From: Sphingobacterium detergens
GTDB lineage: Bacteria; Bacteroidota; Bacteroidia; Sphingobacteriales; Sphingobacteriaceae
Assembly: GCF_003610355.1 (NCBI RefSeq)
Contig: NZ_RAPY01000001.1
Location: 186,001 to 250,000 of the forward strand
DNA length: 64,000 bases
Direction: 5' to 3'
Shown: piece after piece, positions 33,992 to 42,853 of the stretch
Numbering within the stretch: position 1 is the stretch's first letter
Layout of the letters: every line of letters begins with the position of its first letter
Position numbers and translations under genes: made by a program
Notes under the pieces: model-generated
Database searches by the model: none
Told to the model about the DNA's origin: nothing
What the model saw: the letters and a program-made list of their open reading frames with translations, nothing else

Positions 33992-34156
33992 ATGGTTGGA
34001 TGACGGTCTACCGCTATATTCCTTGGTACAATTGCTTTTGCAAAATGGCTAAATGAATTCAAACTCACTTCGTTCAGACAAGAATTCATTTTTAACACCA
34101 TTGTACTTCATCAATTTGCAGTCGGAATATAAGGCTTTGACCGTTCATCCAGTCTC
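33992..34156. repeat. Large imperfect palindrome 2 with shared 20-nt centre
   Basis: Second long inverted repeat, about 186 bases after the first. AAATGAATTC at the left of the centre pairs with GAATTCATTT on the right; outer parts such as TGGATGACGGTC match the complement of GACCGTTCATCCA (34139-34151). The centre AAACTCACTTCGTTCAGACA (34061-34080) differs from that of palindrome 1 at one base. The arms of the two palindromes are unrelated to each other. Confidence 0.75.
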
Positions 34157-34173
34157 TTTAAAAACTAATATGT

Positions 34174-34491
34174 ATGAAAAAAATCTTAAACAAAATCGGG
34201 CAGGTACTGCAGGTGGTCCTCGCAGCGCCGCTCAAACTACCGGGAAAGGCGGGGAATATATTAAAGTACATTGCGCTGGGACTGGGAATACTGGAAACGG
34301 TCCTGGAAAAAGAGAAGGACTCGTCGGAGGAAGTTTCTGACGATGCTGATCAAGGGGCGAGGTCAGTGCAGGGATCCTCACCCGAACAGCAGGCTGATCC
34401 GCCAGCGAAAGAGCCGAATGGTACGGATCAAAACGTAAGGACCAACGGGGCTGGGACCGGAGAAAGGAGTGAAGCCGATGAAATGGAATGA
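34174..34491 (+). CDS. Small protein with amphipathic helix, 105 aa
   Basis: Not recognised. The first 47 residues (MKKILNKIGQVLQVVLAAPL, then GNILKYIALGLGILETVL) are hydrophobic or amphipathic; the rest is acidic and disordered, rich in Asp, Glu, Gln, Gly and Pro. A Shine-Dalgarno-like AGGAG precedes the next gene inside its end: that gene starts at 34478, overlapping the stop by 14 bases. The pair could be a small membrane-active or holin-like unit, but this is speculative. Confidence 0.6.
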   Translation: MKKILNKIGQVLQVVLAAPLKLPGKAGNILKYIALGLGILETVLEKEKDSSEEVSDDADQGARSVQGSSPEQQADPPAKEPNGTDQNVRTNGAGTGERSEADEME

Positions 34492-34651
34492 TATCCGGAT
34501 CTCAGCCATCGGAGGTACTATCTGTTCCATCTGGGCTAGTATTTCTTTGGGTGATATATTGCAAACAGTGCTGACTGCTGCGCTGGGTACGCTTGTCAGC
34601 TTTGCCACAAGCCGCATGATCGGTAGATGGAACAATAGGAGACGAAAATGA
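34478..34651 (+). CDS. Short membrane protein (holin-like?), 57 aa
   Basis: MKWNDIRISAIGGTICSIWA starts a protein with two hydrophobic stretches (about residues 8-22 and 30-46) separated by a short polar turn, and a basic tail (GRWNNRRRK). This size and layout resemble small phage holins. The ATG at 34478 is chosen because GAAAGGAG lies eight bases upstream; a GTG at 34469 would add three residues. Overlap with the preceding gene and nearness to the DUF6266-DUF5675 genes suggest one transcription unit, ended by the terminator at 34672. Confidence 0.58.
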   Translation: MKWNDIRISAIGGTICSIWASISLGDILQTVLTAALGTLVSFATSRMIGRWNNRRRK

Positions 34652-34671
34652 TACTTGATGGTATTAACTGA

Positions 34672-34700
34672 GTAAAGCGCACTCCTGCAGTGCGCTTTAC
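34672..34700. terminator. Strong hairpin terminator
   Basis: GTAAAGCGCACT (34672-34683) and AGTGCGCTTTAC (34689-34700) form a perfect 12-bp stem with a five-base loop. It ends the DUF6266-DUF5675-small membrane protein unit; the T-run is short. Confidence 0.85.
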
Positions 34701-34803
34701 TTGTTTAAGTCCAATTTGCCTTTCAATTCCGTCTATGATATTCGCTTGGGACACGCCAGCCGCATACTTGTCGATACAACATTGGGTAATGCACCTCCAA
34801 GTA

Positions 34804-35646
34804 TCAATCAGCAACTTTAATAGCTGAATCACGGTATTGCTTTAAACTCATTCCTTGGTGTCGCTTGAAAAACTTATTGATATGACTTTCGTCTGCAAAA
34901 CCAAATTCATCCGCTATTTCGTGCACTCTTTTATCGCTAAAACGTAAGCGATGTTCGATAAGCCTGATGCGATACGAGGAGATATATTGCTGAAGGGATT
35001 CATTGCATTGTTTACGAAAATAGCTGCCCAAATAAGTGGGAGAAAGATCGAATCTTTCCGCTATGACAGCGATTGTCAAACGTGCTGGATAACGAATATG
35101 TTCTTGAATATAATCCAATATCTGCAAGATACGATTGTCTGCATGTGGACTTATATTTTTGGGTTTAATAATGGCAATATTTCGTGCAGCAATGACAATC
35201 AAAGCATTGACTAAATGCCGAACCAGATCTTCTGTATATACAGATTCTTGGATGAGCGTTTGTTGTAAGTGTTCAATCAATGAGCTAACCATTTTCTTAT
35301 CTTCTTGGTTGATCAACACAGATCCAGATAAATCCGACGCATTGTATAACAGACATTCGATATGATCAATACTTTTCCATTGATATTCTCGCACATAGTA
35401 TTCTCCGAAACGGATAACCATAAATTCACAAATACGATCAAGATTAAATGAATGGTAATCATTTGGCGTGATGAGAAAAAGATCACCGGGCTCAAACGGA
35501 AGTTCATTACCATTGATGCCATGTACCCCATTCCCAGATAGTACATATACAAATTCAAAAAAATTAAACTGTCGATCTCGAAGTGGACAACAATTTACTT
35601 TTTCATAATACACCTCCAGCGATTTAGAAATATTCTCCCTTGCCAT
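34804..35646 (-). CDS. AraC-family regulator, divergent from the reductase operon
   Basis: About 280 aa. N-terminal cupin-like ligand-binding part (FFEFVYVLSGNGVHGING, then ELPFEPGDLFLITPNDYHSF), and C-terminal AraC DNA-binding domain: LTIAVIAERFDLSPTYLGSYFRKQ, then IRLIEHRLRFSDKRVHEIADEFGFADESHINKFFKRHQGMSLKQY. The ATG at 35646 (MARENISK) is preferred; a TTG at 35664 would add six residues. It reads away from the oxidoreductase-hydrolase-reductase operon with under 100 bases between, so it likely controls that operon in response to a small molecule. Confidence 0.92.
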   Translation of the reverse strand: MARENISKSLEVYYEKVNCCPLRDRQFNFFEFVYVLSGNGVHGINGNELPFEPGDLFLITPNDYHSFNLDRICEFMVIRFGEYYVREYQWKSIDHIECLLYNASDLSGSVLINQEDKKMVSSLIEHLQQTLIQESVYTEDLVRHLVNALIVIAARNIAIIKPKNISPHADNRILQILDYIQEHIRYPARLTIAVIAERFDLSPTYLGSYFRKQCNESLQQYISSYRIRLIEHRLRFSDKRVHEIADEFGFADESHINKFFKRHQGMSLKQYRDSAIKVAD

Positions 35647-35705
35647 AAATGCAAATATACCCAAATGTACTCGATATATACCTGTTAAACGGTGCTATAT
35701 AGGGT

Positions 35706-35713
35706 TAATTTTG
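35706..35713 (+). promoter_or_regulatory. -7 element of the reductase operon
   Basis: TAATTTTG fits TAnnTTTG and lies 22 bases before the ATG at 35735. No good -33 TTG is seen, in keeping with an activator-dependent promoter next to the divergent AraC gene. Confidence 0.45.
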
Positions 35714-35734
35714 TATAATTCAACGTAAGTATAA

Positions 35735-36682
35735 ATGAAAGCGATAGTTTTAAAAGAGTTTGGAGATACAGAAAATCTCCTTTACAAAGAGATTGAAAAG
35801 CCTTTAATTTTGGCTAATGAGGTTTTGGTCAAAGTGAAAGCTATAAGTATTAATCCAGTAGATTGTAAAGTAAGAAATCGACGAGCTCCATTGGCAGAAG
35901 ATTTGGCACATTTTGACCCTTTAATTTTAGGCTGGGATATTTCGGGAGAAGTTGTGGAGATAGGAGCAGATGTTACCGAATTTACAATTGGGGAAGAAGT
36001 ATTTGGTATGGTCAATTTTGTAGGTCATGGAAAAGCTTACGCCGAATACGTGGCAGCTCCAGCTGATCACTTAGCGCTGAAACCCAAAAACATCACGCAT
36101 ATTGAAGCAGCGGCTAGTACAATGGCTGCCTTAACGGCATGGCAAGCTTTTGATAGTTATGGAAAACTGAGATCAGCAGATAGGGTATTAATTCACGCTG
36201 CTTCAGGTGGTGTTGGTCACTTTGCTGTACAGATTGCCAAATATTTGGGAGCCTATGTGATTGGCACTGCATCTGCCTCAAACAGGGATTTTGTTTTGGG
36301 ATTAGGAGCTGATGAATGTTTTGATTACAGATTGACGCCATTTGAAGAGGTGCTACACGATCTTGATTTTGTAGTTGAAGCGATTGGCGGAGCTAACTTT
36401 CAAAAATCCGTGCAAGTATTAAAGCCATTCGGAACCATTGTAGCCTTAAATTCAGGATACACAATCGAGGATGAACAGAAAGCAAAGGAAAAGCAACTTC
36501 ATGCCTGCTATTTTATGGCGGTATATTCCAGTAAAAAAGATATTGATATTATAGCTTCTTTTTTGGAACGAGGTATATTAAAACCACACGTTTCGCATGT
36601 GTTCGATTTTGATGAAATGGCTCAGGCACATTTGCAAATAGAAACGGGACGAACTGTAGGGAAAGTGGTTGTCACTTTATAA
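35735..36682 (+). CDS. Zn-independent MDR-type quinone oxidoreductase
   Basis: 315 aa medium-chain dehydrogenase/reductase of the quinone oxidoreductase (QOR) group. N-terminal GroES-like part GDTENLLYKEIEKP, VKVKAISINPVDCKVRNR, GWDISGEVVEIG; nucleotide-binding part IHAASGGVGHFAVQIAKYLGAYVIGTAS (about residues 155-182) with the GGVG loop. No zinc-binding Cys cluster. It reduces quinones or activated alkenes with NADPH. It is the first gene of a three-gene operon and follows a divergent AraC regulator. Confidence 0.93.
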   Translation: MKAIVLKEFGDTENLLYKEIEKPLILANEVLVKVKAISINPVDCKVRNRRAPLAEDLAHFDPLILGWDISGEVVEIGADVTEFTIGEEVFGMVNFVGHGKAYAEYVAAPADHLALKPKNITHIEAAASTMAALTAWQAFDSYGKLRSADRVLIHAASGGVGHFAVQIAKYLGAYVIGTASASNRDFVLGLGADECFDYRLTPFEEVLHDLDFVVEAIGGANFQKSVQVLKPFGTIVALNSGYTIEDEQKAKEKQLHACYFMAVYSSKKDIDIIASFLERGILKPHVSHVFDFDEMAQAHLQIETGRTVGKVVVTL

Positions 36683-36694
36683 AAATTCAACTTT

Positions 36695-37660
36695 ATGTCA
36701 CACATCATAAAAAACATAGATAAAGAACTCGGACAAGCTATATTGGATAGTCCGTATAATGCAATTGATTATGAAAGATTACTGATCAATGATCCAATTC
36801 GCATCAGAAAAGAAGAAGAGGATTTGTCCATAAACGAGATTTCTCTTGATATTCATCAACGATTAGAAGTTGACAACATCGCCATCCTATCAAGTGATGC
36901 ATTAAGGAAAATCAGATGTAGATTTTATCGCCCAAAAGGAAAAGAAGATTTGCCAATATACCTGTTTTTTCATGGTGGAGCATTTATCTACGGTACACCA
37001 GAGCAGTACGATTGTATACTTTGTCAGCTGTCTTTAGAAAGTAATATGTTGATAGTTTCAGTGGATTATAGATTAGCTCCAGAAAATCCTTTTCCGGCTG
37101 CGATGGAAGATGGCTACGAAATCTTGTTATGGTTATCCCAACAAGCAAACCAGATAGGTGGTGATTCGAATAAAATACTTATTGGCGGAAGCAGTGCCGG
37201 AGCGACAATCGCCGCTTCCATTACACATTTGGCAAGAGAAAAGAAGGATGTTCATATTCAACATCAATACCTGCTTTATCCGGTCATGAGTAATCAATTA
37301 CAGACAGATTCTATGCGCGAATTGGCCAATGCACCTGTACAAACACGAACAGCAGCCAAGTGGATGTGGAAGCATTATTTGCAAGATAACATAGAAAATG
37401 TGCCAAAATATGCTATACCACTTTCAGAAAGAAATTTCGACGGGTTACCAGCAGCTACTACCATTGTTTGCGAATTTGATCCACTGAAAGATGAAGGGAA
37501 ATTGTATGCTGAAAAACTAAATAACTCGGGCGTTTCAGTTCATTTATTGGAAATCAAAGGGGCTGTTCATGCTTTTGATTTCTTTGATTGCACTTTGACA
37601 AAACACTTTTACAAACAACAGATAGCCTTGTTTAAGAATATCATAAATACATTGAAATGA
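36695..37660 (+). CDS. Alpha/beta hydrolase, hormone-sensitive-lipase type
   Basis: 321 aa. Signature of the HSL group: FFHGGAFIYG near residue 95 (oxyanion hole), GGSSAGATIAASI near residue 166 with the catalytic Ser, EFDPLKDEG near residue 256 with the Asp, and GAVHAFDFF near residue 289 with the His. Cytoplasmic esterase of short-chain substrates; the exact ester is unknown. It overlaps the next gene by four bases. Confidence 0.93.
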   Translation: MSHIIKNIDKELGQAILDSPYNAIDYERLLINDPIRIRKEEEDLSINEISLDIHQRLEVDNIAILSSDALRKIRCRFYRPKGKEDLPIYLFFHGGAFIYGTPEQYDCILCQLSLESNMLIVSVDYRLAPENPFPAAMEDGYEILLWLSQQANQIGGDSNKILIGGSSAGATIAASITHLAREKKDVHIQHQYLLYPVMSNQLQTDSMRELANAPVQTRTAAKWMWKHYLQDNIENVPKYAIPLSERNFDGLPAATTIVCEFDPLKDEGKLYAEKLNNSGVSVHLLEIKGAVHAFDFFDCTLTKHFYKQQIALFKNIINTLK

Positions 37661-38298
37661 AGAAAATACTCGTTATAAACGGACATCCCGATAAAGAAAG
37701 TTTCAATACAGCCATTGCAGATAAGTACATAAAAACAGCGCTGGATTTAGGAGCCGAAGTCCGATATATTCATATCGGAGCATTAAATTTTAATCCCAAT
37801 TTACAATTTGGTTATCGGCAAAGAATGGAACTTGAACCTGATCTGCTGAAGGCTTTAGAAGATATTCACTGGAGCGATCATCAGGTGTGGATTCATCCCA
37901 TTTGGTGGCTGGGCATGCCTTCGATTATGAAAGGATTTTTTGATAGAGCTTTTCTTCCGGGAATTACTTTTAGAAGGCATAAAAGTCAACCAACCGAAGG
38001 TTTGCTAAAAGGAAAAACAGGACATATCATCACTACGGCTGGCGATATGTCGTTGGAAGTGTACCAAGATGTTTATAAATCCAGTGGACTCGTTCAGTTA
38101 CAAAAAGGCATTTTGGAATATTGTGGATTAACGATCATTCAACATAATTTTATAGGTCCTGTGCACGAATTCAATGAGAGGGATTATCAAGAAATATTGG
38201 ACAATGTGAAAGCAATTGCGCAAGCAGATACAAATCTCATCGCTAATTATGATAACAAATTTCATCCACATGAGCATACTGAAGAAGGTGTACAATGA
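37657..38298 (+). CDS. NAD(P)H-dependent quinone reductase, flavodoxin fold
   Basis: 213 aa, of the NQO1/KefF-type family. Characteristic are ILVINGHPDKESFNTAIAD at the N-terminus (FMN phosphate-binding) and WIHPIWWLGMPSIMKGFFDRAF near residue 78, followed by a loop GLLKGKTGHIITTAGD. It reduces quinones or azo compounds by two electrons with NAD(P)H. Together with the QOR-like enzyme and the esterase it suggests detoxification of quinones or electrophiles under AraC control. It starts four bases inside the previous gene. Confidence 0.92.
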   Translation: MKKILVINGHPDKESFNTAIADKYIKTALDLGAEVRYIHIGALNFNPNLQFGYRQRMELEPDLLKALEDIHWSDHQVWIHPIWWLGMPSIMKGFFDRAFLPGITFRRHKSQPTEGLLKGKTGHIITTAGDMSLEVYQDVYKSSGLVQLQKGILEYCGLTIIQHNFIGPVHEFNERDYQEILDNVKAIAQADTNLIANYDNKFHPHEHTEEGVQ

Positions 38299-38346
38299 AT
38301 TGATAGGAATGGACAATCTGCTCTTTCATGGACGGATGCCAAAATT

Positions 38347-38378
38347 AGTCCAGCACGCGGAAAACAGCGTGCCGGACT
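38347..38378. terminator. Bidirectional terminator hairpin between convergent operons
   Basis: AGTCCAGCACGC (38347-38358) pairs with GCGTGCCGGACT (38367-38378) apart from one A-C mismatch, loop GGAAAACA. For the leftward siderophore operon it is followed by TAATTTTG. Confidence 0.78.
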
Positions 38379-38383
38379 TATCA

Positions 38384-39820
38384 TCAATGTACTAACGCGT
38401 TGGAATCGCTCAACAGCGTTGTCATGGCATGATAATCTATTTTTCCATTGCTGGTCCGTAATATCGAGGTCAGCTGCTGAAAACGAATCACCTGGGGCAG
38501 GATATGCACCCGCTTAAACAGCAGTTCTTTGATCGTTTCCTGCTGAATGTTTGGGTCTACATAACAGATGCTGATGTATTTATCCGAACTGCCTACACAG
38601 ACCAGTTCTTTGCCGGGAAACTGAGCCGCCAGCAATTGTTCTACTTCATCCAGATTGATCCGGATACCAAAAAGTTTGACAATCCGCTTGAGCCGTCCGG
38701 TAATATAATAGTAGCCGTCCTGGTCCTGACGGGCCAGGTCGCCCGTGGCTAAGGACTTGGGCGGATCAAAATGTTGAAGATCTGCCAGCCCCTCGGCATA
38801 GCCCCCAAAAACATTAGGGCCCGTATAATGAAGCTCGGAGCTCTCCGGATCGATTGTAAACTGGCCATTTTTAATGGGTTTGCCAATCGCGCCCAGTTTA
38901 TCCAGCAACTGCCCGGGCGGAAGAAAGGACATCCGGGCCGTAGCTTCGGTCTGTCCATACATCACAAAGAAGTCAAGCTGTTTCTCCTGTGCATACTGGG
39001 CAAATTGGGCCAGTAAGTCCTTGTTGAGTTTGCCTCCAGCCTGGGTCAGGTAACGCAAATGGGGATGTTCTTTCTTCAGAAATCCCAGCCGGGCAAGTAG
39101 CTCATAGACATAAGGGACGCCGGCAAGGCTCGTGTAGCCGAAACGTTCCATTTCTCGCCAGAATTCCTTTTGCATGACTTCACTATTGGTACAGACCAGT
39201 TTACCGCCTCCGATGGAGTTACTTGTAAAGACCGACAGTCCGTAGGAATAGTAGAGGGGGAGATTTAAGGGGGTCACATCCGTGGGCCTGATCGGTAAAT
39301 AATCCAGTATGGATAGGGCATTGGCAATCATATTTTGCTCCGAGAGCTTCACAAATTTGGGTGAACCCGTTGTTCCCGATGTGCTGAGCAGAAGCTTTAA
39401 ATCTGGATGCAGTTGCTGCTCAAGCTGCCTGTCGGCATAAAAAAGTCCGGCTTTGTGACGCCAAAGTGCTTTGGTATATCCTTTTAGACTGCCACGCTGT
39501 GGGTCGTAGATCAGATTGGGCTGGTAGCGCAGCTCAAGCCGCTCTTTGAAAGGAACGGCCATATTGGGCGGCAACAGTGCAATGGCCCAGTTTTCCCGGA
39601 AGAAATGGAGCAAGAGGCTGACGGATTCAATCGAGTTGTCGAGGTATAGAAAGGCGAGTCCCCGGCTGCAGGGCAGCGCAAGGGAAGTCGCTAGATCACT
39701 GAGGCTATAACGATCGCCATGGGTATCCAGGTAGCGGAGTGACTTGTTGTCGCTCAGCAACTGGTATAAATTGCTTGGTGAAGTGCTGATCATATCATTA
39801 AGGGATTTAGATGCTGACAT
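38384..39820 (-). CDS. AMP-forming acyl/aminoacyl ligase of the siderophore operon
   Basis: 478 aa ANL-superfamily adenylating enzyme. Motifs: LLLSTSGTTGSPKFVKLSE (P-loop-like), MYGQTEATARMSFLP, TGDLARQDQDGYYYITGRLKRIVKLFGIRINLDEVEQLL (hinge and A8 motif), and SNGKIDY at the end with the catalytic Lys. It activates a carboxylic or amino acid as acyl-AMP and would load it onto a carrier protein. The start overlaps the acyl carrier protein gene by 14 bases, which points to one functional pair. Standard NIS pathways do not need this step; the substrate is unknown. Confidence 0.9.
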   Translation of the reverse strand: MSASKSLNDMISTSPSNLYQLLSDNKSLRYLDTHGDRYSLSDLATSLALPCSRGLAFLYLDNSIESVSLLLHFFRENWAIALLPPNMAVPFKERLELRYQPNLIYDPQRGSLKGYTKALWRHKAGLFYADRQLEQQLHPDLKLLLSTSGTTGSPKFVKLSEQNMIANALSILDYLPIRPTDVTPLNLPLYYSYGLSVFTSNSIGGGKLVCTNSEVMQKEFWREMERFGYTSLAGVPYVYELLARLGFLKKEHPHLRYLTQAGGKLNKDLLAQFAQYAQEKQLDFFVMYGQTEATARMSFLPPGQLLDKLGAIGKPIKNGQFTIDPESSELHYTGPNVFGGYAEGLADLQHFDPPKSLATGDLARQDQDGYYYITGRLKRIVKLFGIRINLDEVEQLLAAQFPGKELVCVGSSDKYISICYVDPNIQQETIKELLFKRVHILPQVIRFQQLTSILRTSNGKIDYHAMTTLLSDSNALVH

Positions 39821-40046
39821 CGTATTTTTTTAAGACGCTGGTGATACGCTGATAACTGGACATCTCCAGGATATCTTCGGTTTCAATCTGGATCTGGAAG
39901 GTTTCTTCCAGCGCGGCAATCAGAAAAAGATGCGACATGGAATCCCAGGCGGTAATCCCTTGATAGGCTAGATCGCTATGAATGGCGTTCGCCGGGATGG
40001 ATAACCCTTGCGCGAAAGCTTGATGTAATTTTTCGGTATTGTTCAT
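39807..40046 (-). CDS. Acyl carrier protein
   Basis: 79 aa. The phosphopantetheine site is DSMSHL near residue 35 (ITAWDSMSHLFLIAALEE), in the usual helix of a carrier protein, and the surroundings are acidic. It lies between the MATE exporter and the ligase gene, with a 14-base overlap with the latter, so it is very probably loaded by that ligase and serves the siderophore pathway rather than fatty-acid synthesis. Confidence 0.9.
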   Translation of the reverse strand: MNNTEKLHQAFAQGLSIPANAIHSDLAYQGITAWDSMSHLFLIAALEETFQIQIETEDILEMSSYQRITSVLKKYDVSI

Positions 40047-40052
40047 TTCTTT

Positions 40053-41450
40053 TTAAATTTTAATTTTCTTCCAGTTTCCCTTTTTGAAAACCAGCACACA
40101 GGCGGTCGCCAGCACGATCTCCGACAGGGTAATGGCGACGAAAATGCCGGTAGACTGCCAGTTCAGGCTGATCGCCAGTAGATAGGCCAGGGGCAACTGG
40201 ACAATGTAAAACATCAGGATATTTAATAGGGATACGGTGTTGACTGCTCCTGAGGCATTCAGCGAACGTGAAATCACCATGGTATACCCAAAGAAAAAAT
40301 AGGCAATGGCCATATATTTCAGGTAGGTAGCCGTGGTCTGCAGGATCAGGGGGTCTTTGGTGAAAATAGCCGCCAAAGACTCGCCGTAAAAAAGTAAGAG
40401 TGCAGCCATCAGACCGAGGTAACAGAGATTGGCCTTGCCCGTCTTCCAGACGGATTCCTCCGCCCGCTCGGGCTGGGAGGCTCCCAGATTTTGTCCGGTG
40501 AGTACACCTGCAGCATTGGCGATGCCCCAGGCGGGCAATACCGTAAACATAATGATGCGGTTGGCCAATATATAGCCGGCCAAGGTGCTCTCCCCGAGTT
40601 TGGCGACAATCATAATCATCAGAAAACGGCTGGAGGAGGGGATCAGGTACTGCAGGGTGCCCGCGGAAGCTAATCTCAGGATACGCTGGATCAGTGCGGG
40701 GACGAGAAGCAGTTGCTGTATGCCTATGCGTAGTCGCCGGTTGCGGAAGAGCAGGTGCCAGAGCTGATAGAGCACCACAATAAAGTTGGCACTCACCATA
40801 GCGATCCCGGCGCCCAGAATTCCTAAAGCGGGAAAGGGGCCCAATCCATAAATCAAGGTGGCACAGAGGATCAGGTTCAGCGCATTGGCGATCAACAGCG
40901 CCCGCATGGCGCGGGCGGCATCGCCGGATCCACGAAAGATACCGTTTAAAATAATCCGTAAGATCATCAAAAATGCGCCAGCAAACATCACCTGGGTGTA
41001 GCGTGAGCCATAGGCGATCAACTGCTCGTTCGCGCCGGAAAAGCGCACAATCTCGGTACTGAAAAAGTAGGCCGCCAGGCTGCAGCATAGGCCAATAAAG
41101 AGTCCTGTATAGAGGATCTGTATGGCGATAAGACCGGCTTCTTTCGGTTTTTGCTGCCCGATACGGCGCGAGATCATAGCCGTGGCGGCAATACCCAGCC
41201 CCGTTGCGACGGACTGCATCAAGATCAGCACCGAATTATTGATGCCCACGATGGTAATGGCCTTTTCCCCCAGGCTGCTCACAAAGAGTAGGTCGACAAT
41301 GACAAAAAGGGACTCCAGGCTGAGCTCCAGCATTGTTGGAATGGCCAGCAGGAAGGCTGCCCGATTGACGTTGCCCCGTGTGAAGTTTTGCTCCGTTCCC
41401 TGCAGGGCAATCCAGAACAGCTGCACAAAGGCTTTAATTTTGAGTAGCAT
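40053..41450 (-). CDS. MATE family efflux transporter
   Basis: 465 aa with twelve hydrophobic segments in two halves. N-terminal FLLAIPTMLELSLESLFVI and the repeated AGAFLMILRIILNGIFRG of the MATE fold are visible. It exports cationic or amphiphilic compounds in exchange for H+ or Na+. Its place inside the siderophore biosynthesis operon suggests export of the finished siderophore or an intermediate. Only six bases separate it from the carrier protein gene. Confidence 0.92.
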   Translation of the reverse strand: MLLKIKAFVQLFWIALQGTEQNFTRGNVNRAAFLLAIPTMLELSLESLFVIVDLLFVSSLGEKAITIVGINNSVLILMQSVATGLGIAATAMISRRIGQQKPKEAGLIAIQILYTGLFIGLCCSLAAYFFSTEIVRFSGANEQLIAYGSRYTQVMFAGAFLMILRIILNGIFRGSGDAARAMRALLIANALNLILCATLIYGLGPFPALGILGAGIAMVSANFIVVLYQLWHLLFRNRRLRIGIQQLLLVPALIQRILRLASAGTLQYLIPSSSRFLMIMIVAKLGESTLAGYILANRIIMFTVLPAWGIANAAGVLTGQNLGASQPERAEESVWKTGKANLCYLGLMAALLLFYGESLAAIFTKDPLILQTTATYLKYMAIAYFFFGYTMVISRSLNASGAVNTVSLLNILMFYIVQLPLAYLLAISLNWQSTGIFVAITLSEIVLATACVLVFKKGNWKKIKI

Positions 41451-41461
41451 ACCTGATCGTA

Positions 41462-42826
41462 TTAAGCTTTTTCAATCTGTGGATCTGCAAATACAGCCCT
41501 GCTGTCTTTTTTTTGTAGCGCTGCTGACGAGGCTGTCGTGCCGAAGGACTGAAAGGCAATGGCCTGCTCCACGGGATAGACGCTGCGGCCGAGGATTTCC
41601 CGAAGGATATAGGAGTTGCGGTAGGCACCCATACCGAGGTCGGGTGTGGCAATACCATGTGTCTGGAGCTCGGCATTCTGCACAAAGATCTCCTGCTGAT
41701 GCTTGTCAATGGCATAATTGCGCGCTACCTGAAACGTCCCCTTGGATGTCCGTGCAATGCGCGCTTGTATATTGCGCAGAAAAGCGGGTTCCTGGTATTT
41801 GTAACCCGTGGCCATAATCACAAAATCCGTTGGGATCACATAGCTGTCTTCTTGCTCTTTCTGTACAAAATGGAGCTGATAGCTGCCGTCGACAGCGGTC
41901 TGCAGATCCTGCAATTCGCTGTTGGCAATCAGTTTCACGTTGACGTGCCCATCGGCAGTTTCCATGGTATAAAGTGTATTGAAAATTTCATTGATCAAGT
42001 CGTAATTGATCCCTTTATAGAGGATGCTCTGTTCTTTCAAGAGCTGGTCGCGCTTCTGGTCGGGCAGCGAATAAAAATAATCCACGTACTCTGGCGAAGT
42101 CATTTCCAGGGTAAGCCGGGCATGATTTTCCAATGGGAAGAAGCGGTCCGAACGTGTCACCCAGTTGAGCTGTAGACCATTGCGGGTATAGGGCAGCAGG
42201 TCGCGGACAATTTCGGCAGCACTTTGTCCCGAACCGACAATGCTGACTGAACGCTGCTGTAACAATTGCTCCTTGTGATAGAGGTAAGATGCGGTATGGA
42301 TCACGTTGGCCAAATTGCGGTTCTTGATGAAAGCTGGCATAAAGGGTGATGTGCCTGTGCCCAATACGATTTTTCGGGTGATGTATTGTTTAGTCTCTTG
42401 GGTACTTTTATTCAGCACCGTCACTTGGTAGTGTGGATCAAGATAGACGATATCCAATACCTCGTGGCCGAATTTACATTGCTCCAGCTGCTCGGCAACC
42501 CATTTGCAGTATTGGTTGTACTCGCGGCGCAAAATGAAAAAGTTCTCGCGGATATAAAACTTATAGATCCGCCCACTCTGTTTCAGGTAGTTGAGAAAGG
42601 AATAGGGACTGCTGGGGTCGGCCATGGTCACCAGGTCCGCCATAAAGGGAACCTGTAAGGTGGCATCGTCGAGCATCAGGCCCAGATGCCAGTTAAACTG
42701 CTCGGTGCGATCAAAGAAGATGGCTTTACAGTCGGCTATGGGTTGTGTCAATGCCGCAAGACCCAGGTTAAAAGGACCGATGCCAATGCCAATAAAATCA
42801 TATGTGTAATTCGTGTTGTTATCCAT
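41462..42826 (-). CDS. FAD-dependent L-lysine/diamine N-hydroxylase
   Basis: 454 aa, of the IucD/PvdA/DesB family of N-hydroxylating monooxygenases. FAD site IGIGIGPFNLGLAAL near residue 14; NADPH site SIVGSGQSAAEIVRDL near residue 195; ATGYKYQEPAF near residue 337. It makes the N-hydroxy group of hydroxamate siderophores, here probably on a diamine (putrescine or cadaverine), because a decarboxylase gene lies nearby; lysine itself is possible. It lies 11 bases from the MATE gene and 27 from the acyltransferase. Confidence 0.92.
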   Translation of the reverse strand: MDNNTNYTYDFIGIGIGPFNLGLAALTQPIADCKAIFFDRTEQFNWHLGLMLDDATLQVPFMADLVTMADPSSPYSFLNYLKQSGRIYKFYIRENFFILRREYNQYCKWVAEQLEQCKFGHEVLDIVYLDPHYQVTVLNKSTQETKQYITRKIVLGTGTSPFMPAFIKNRNLANVIHTASYLYHKEQLLQQRSVSIVGSGQSAAEIVRDLLPYTRNGLQLNWVTRSDRFFPLENHARLTLEMTSPEYVDYFYSLPDQKRDQLLKEQSILYKGINYDLINEIFNTLYTMETADGHVNVKLIANSELQDLQTAVDGSYQLHFVQKEQEDSYVIPTDFVIMATGYKYQEPAFLRNIQARIARTSKGTFQVARNYAIDKHQQEIFVQNAELQTHGIATPDLGMGAYRNSYILREILGRSVYPVEQAIAFQSFGTTASSAALQKKDSRAVFADPQIEKA

Positions 42827-42853
42827 TTTTTGTTTTTTTAAGTGTTCGTTTCC

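Noticed and set aside
40060..41088. 342-codon open frame inside the MATE gene on the same strand
   Set aside because: It is an alternative frame of a clear MATE transporter; the residue pattern has no membrane segments or family resemblance.
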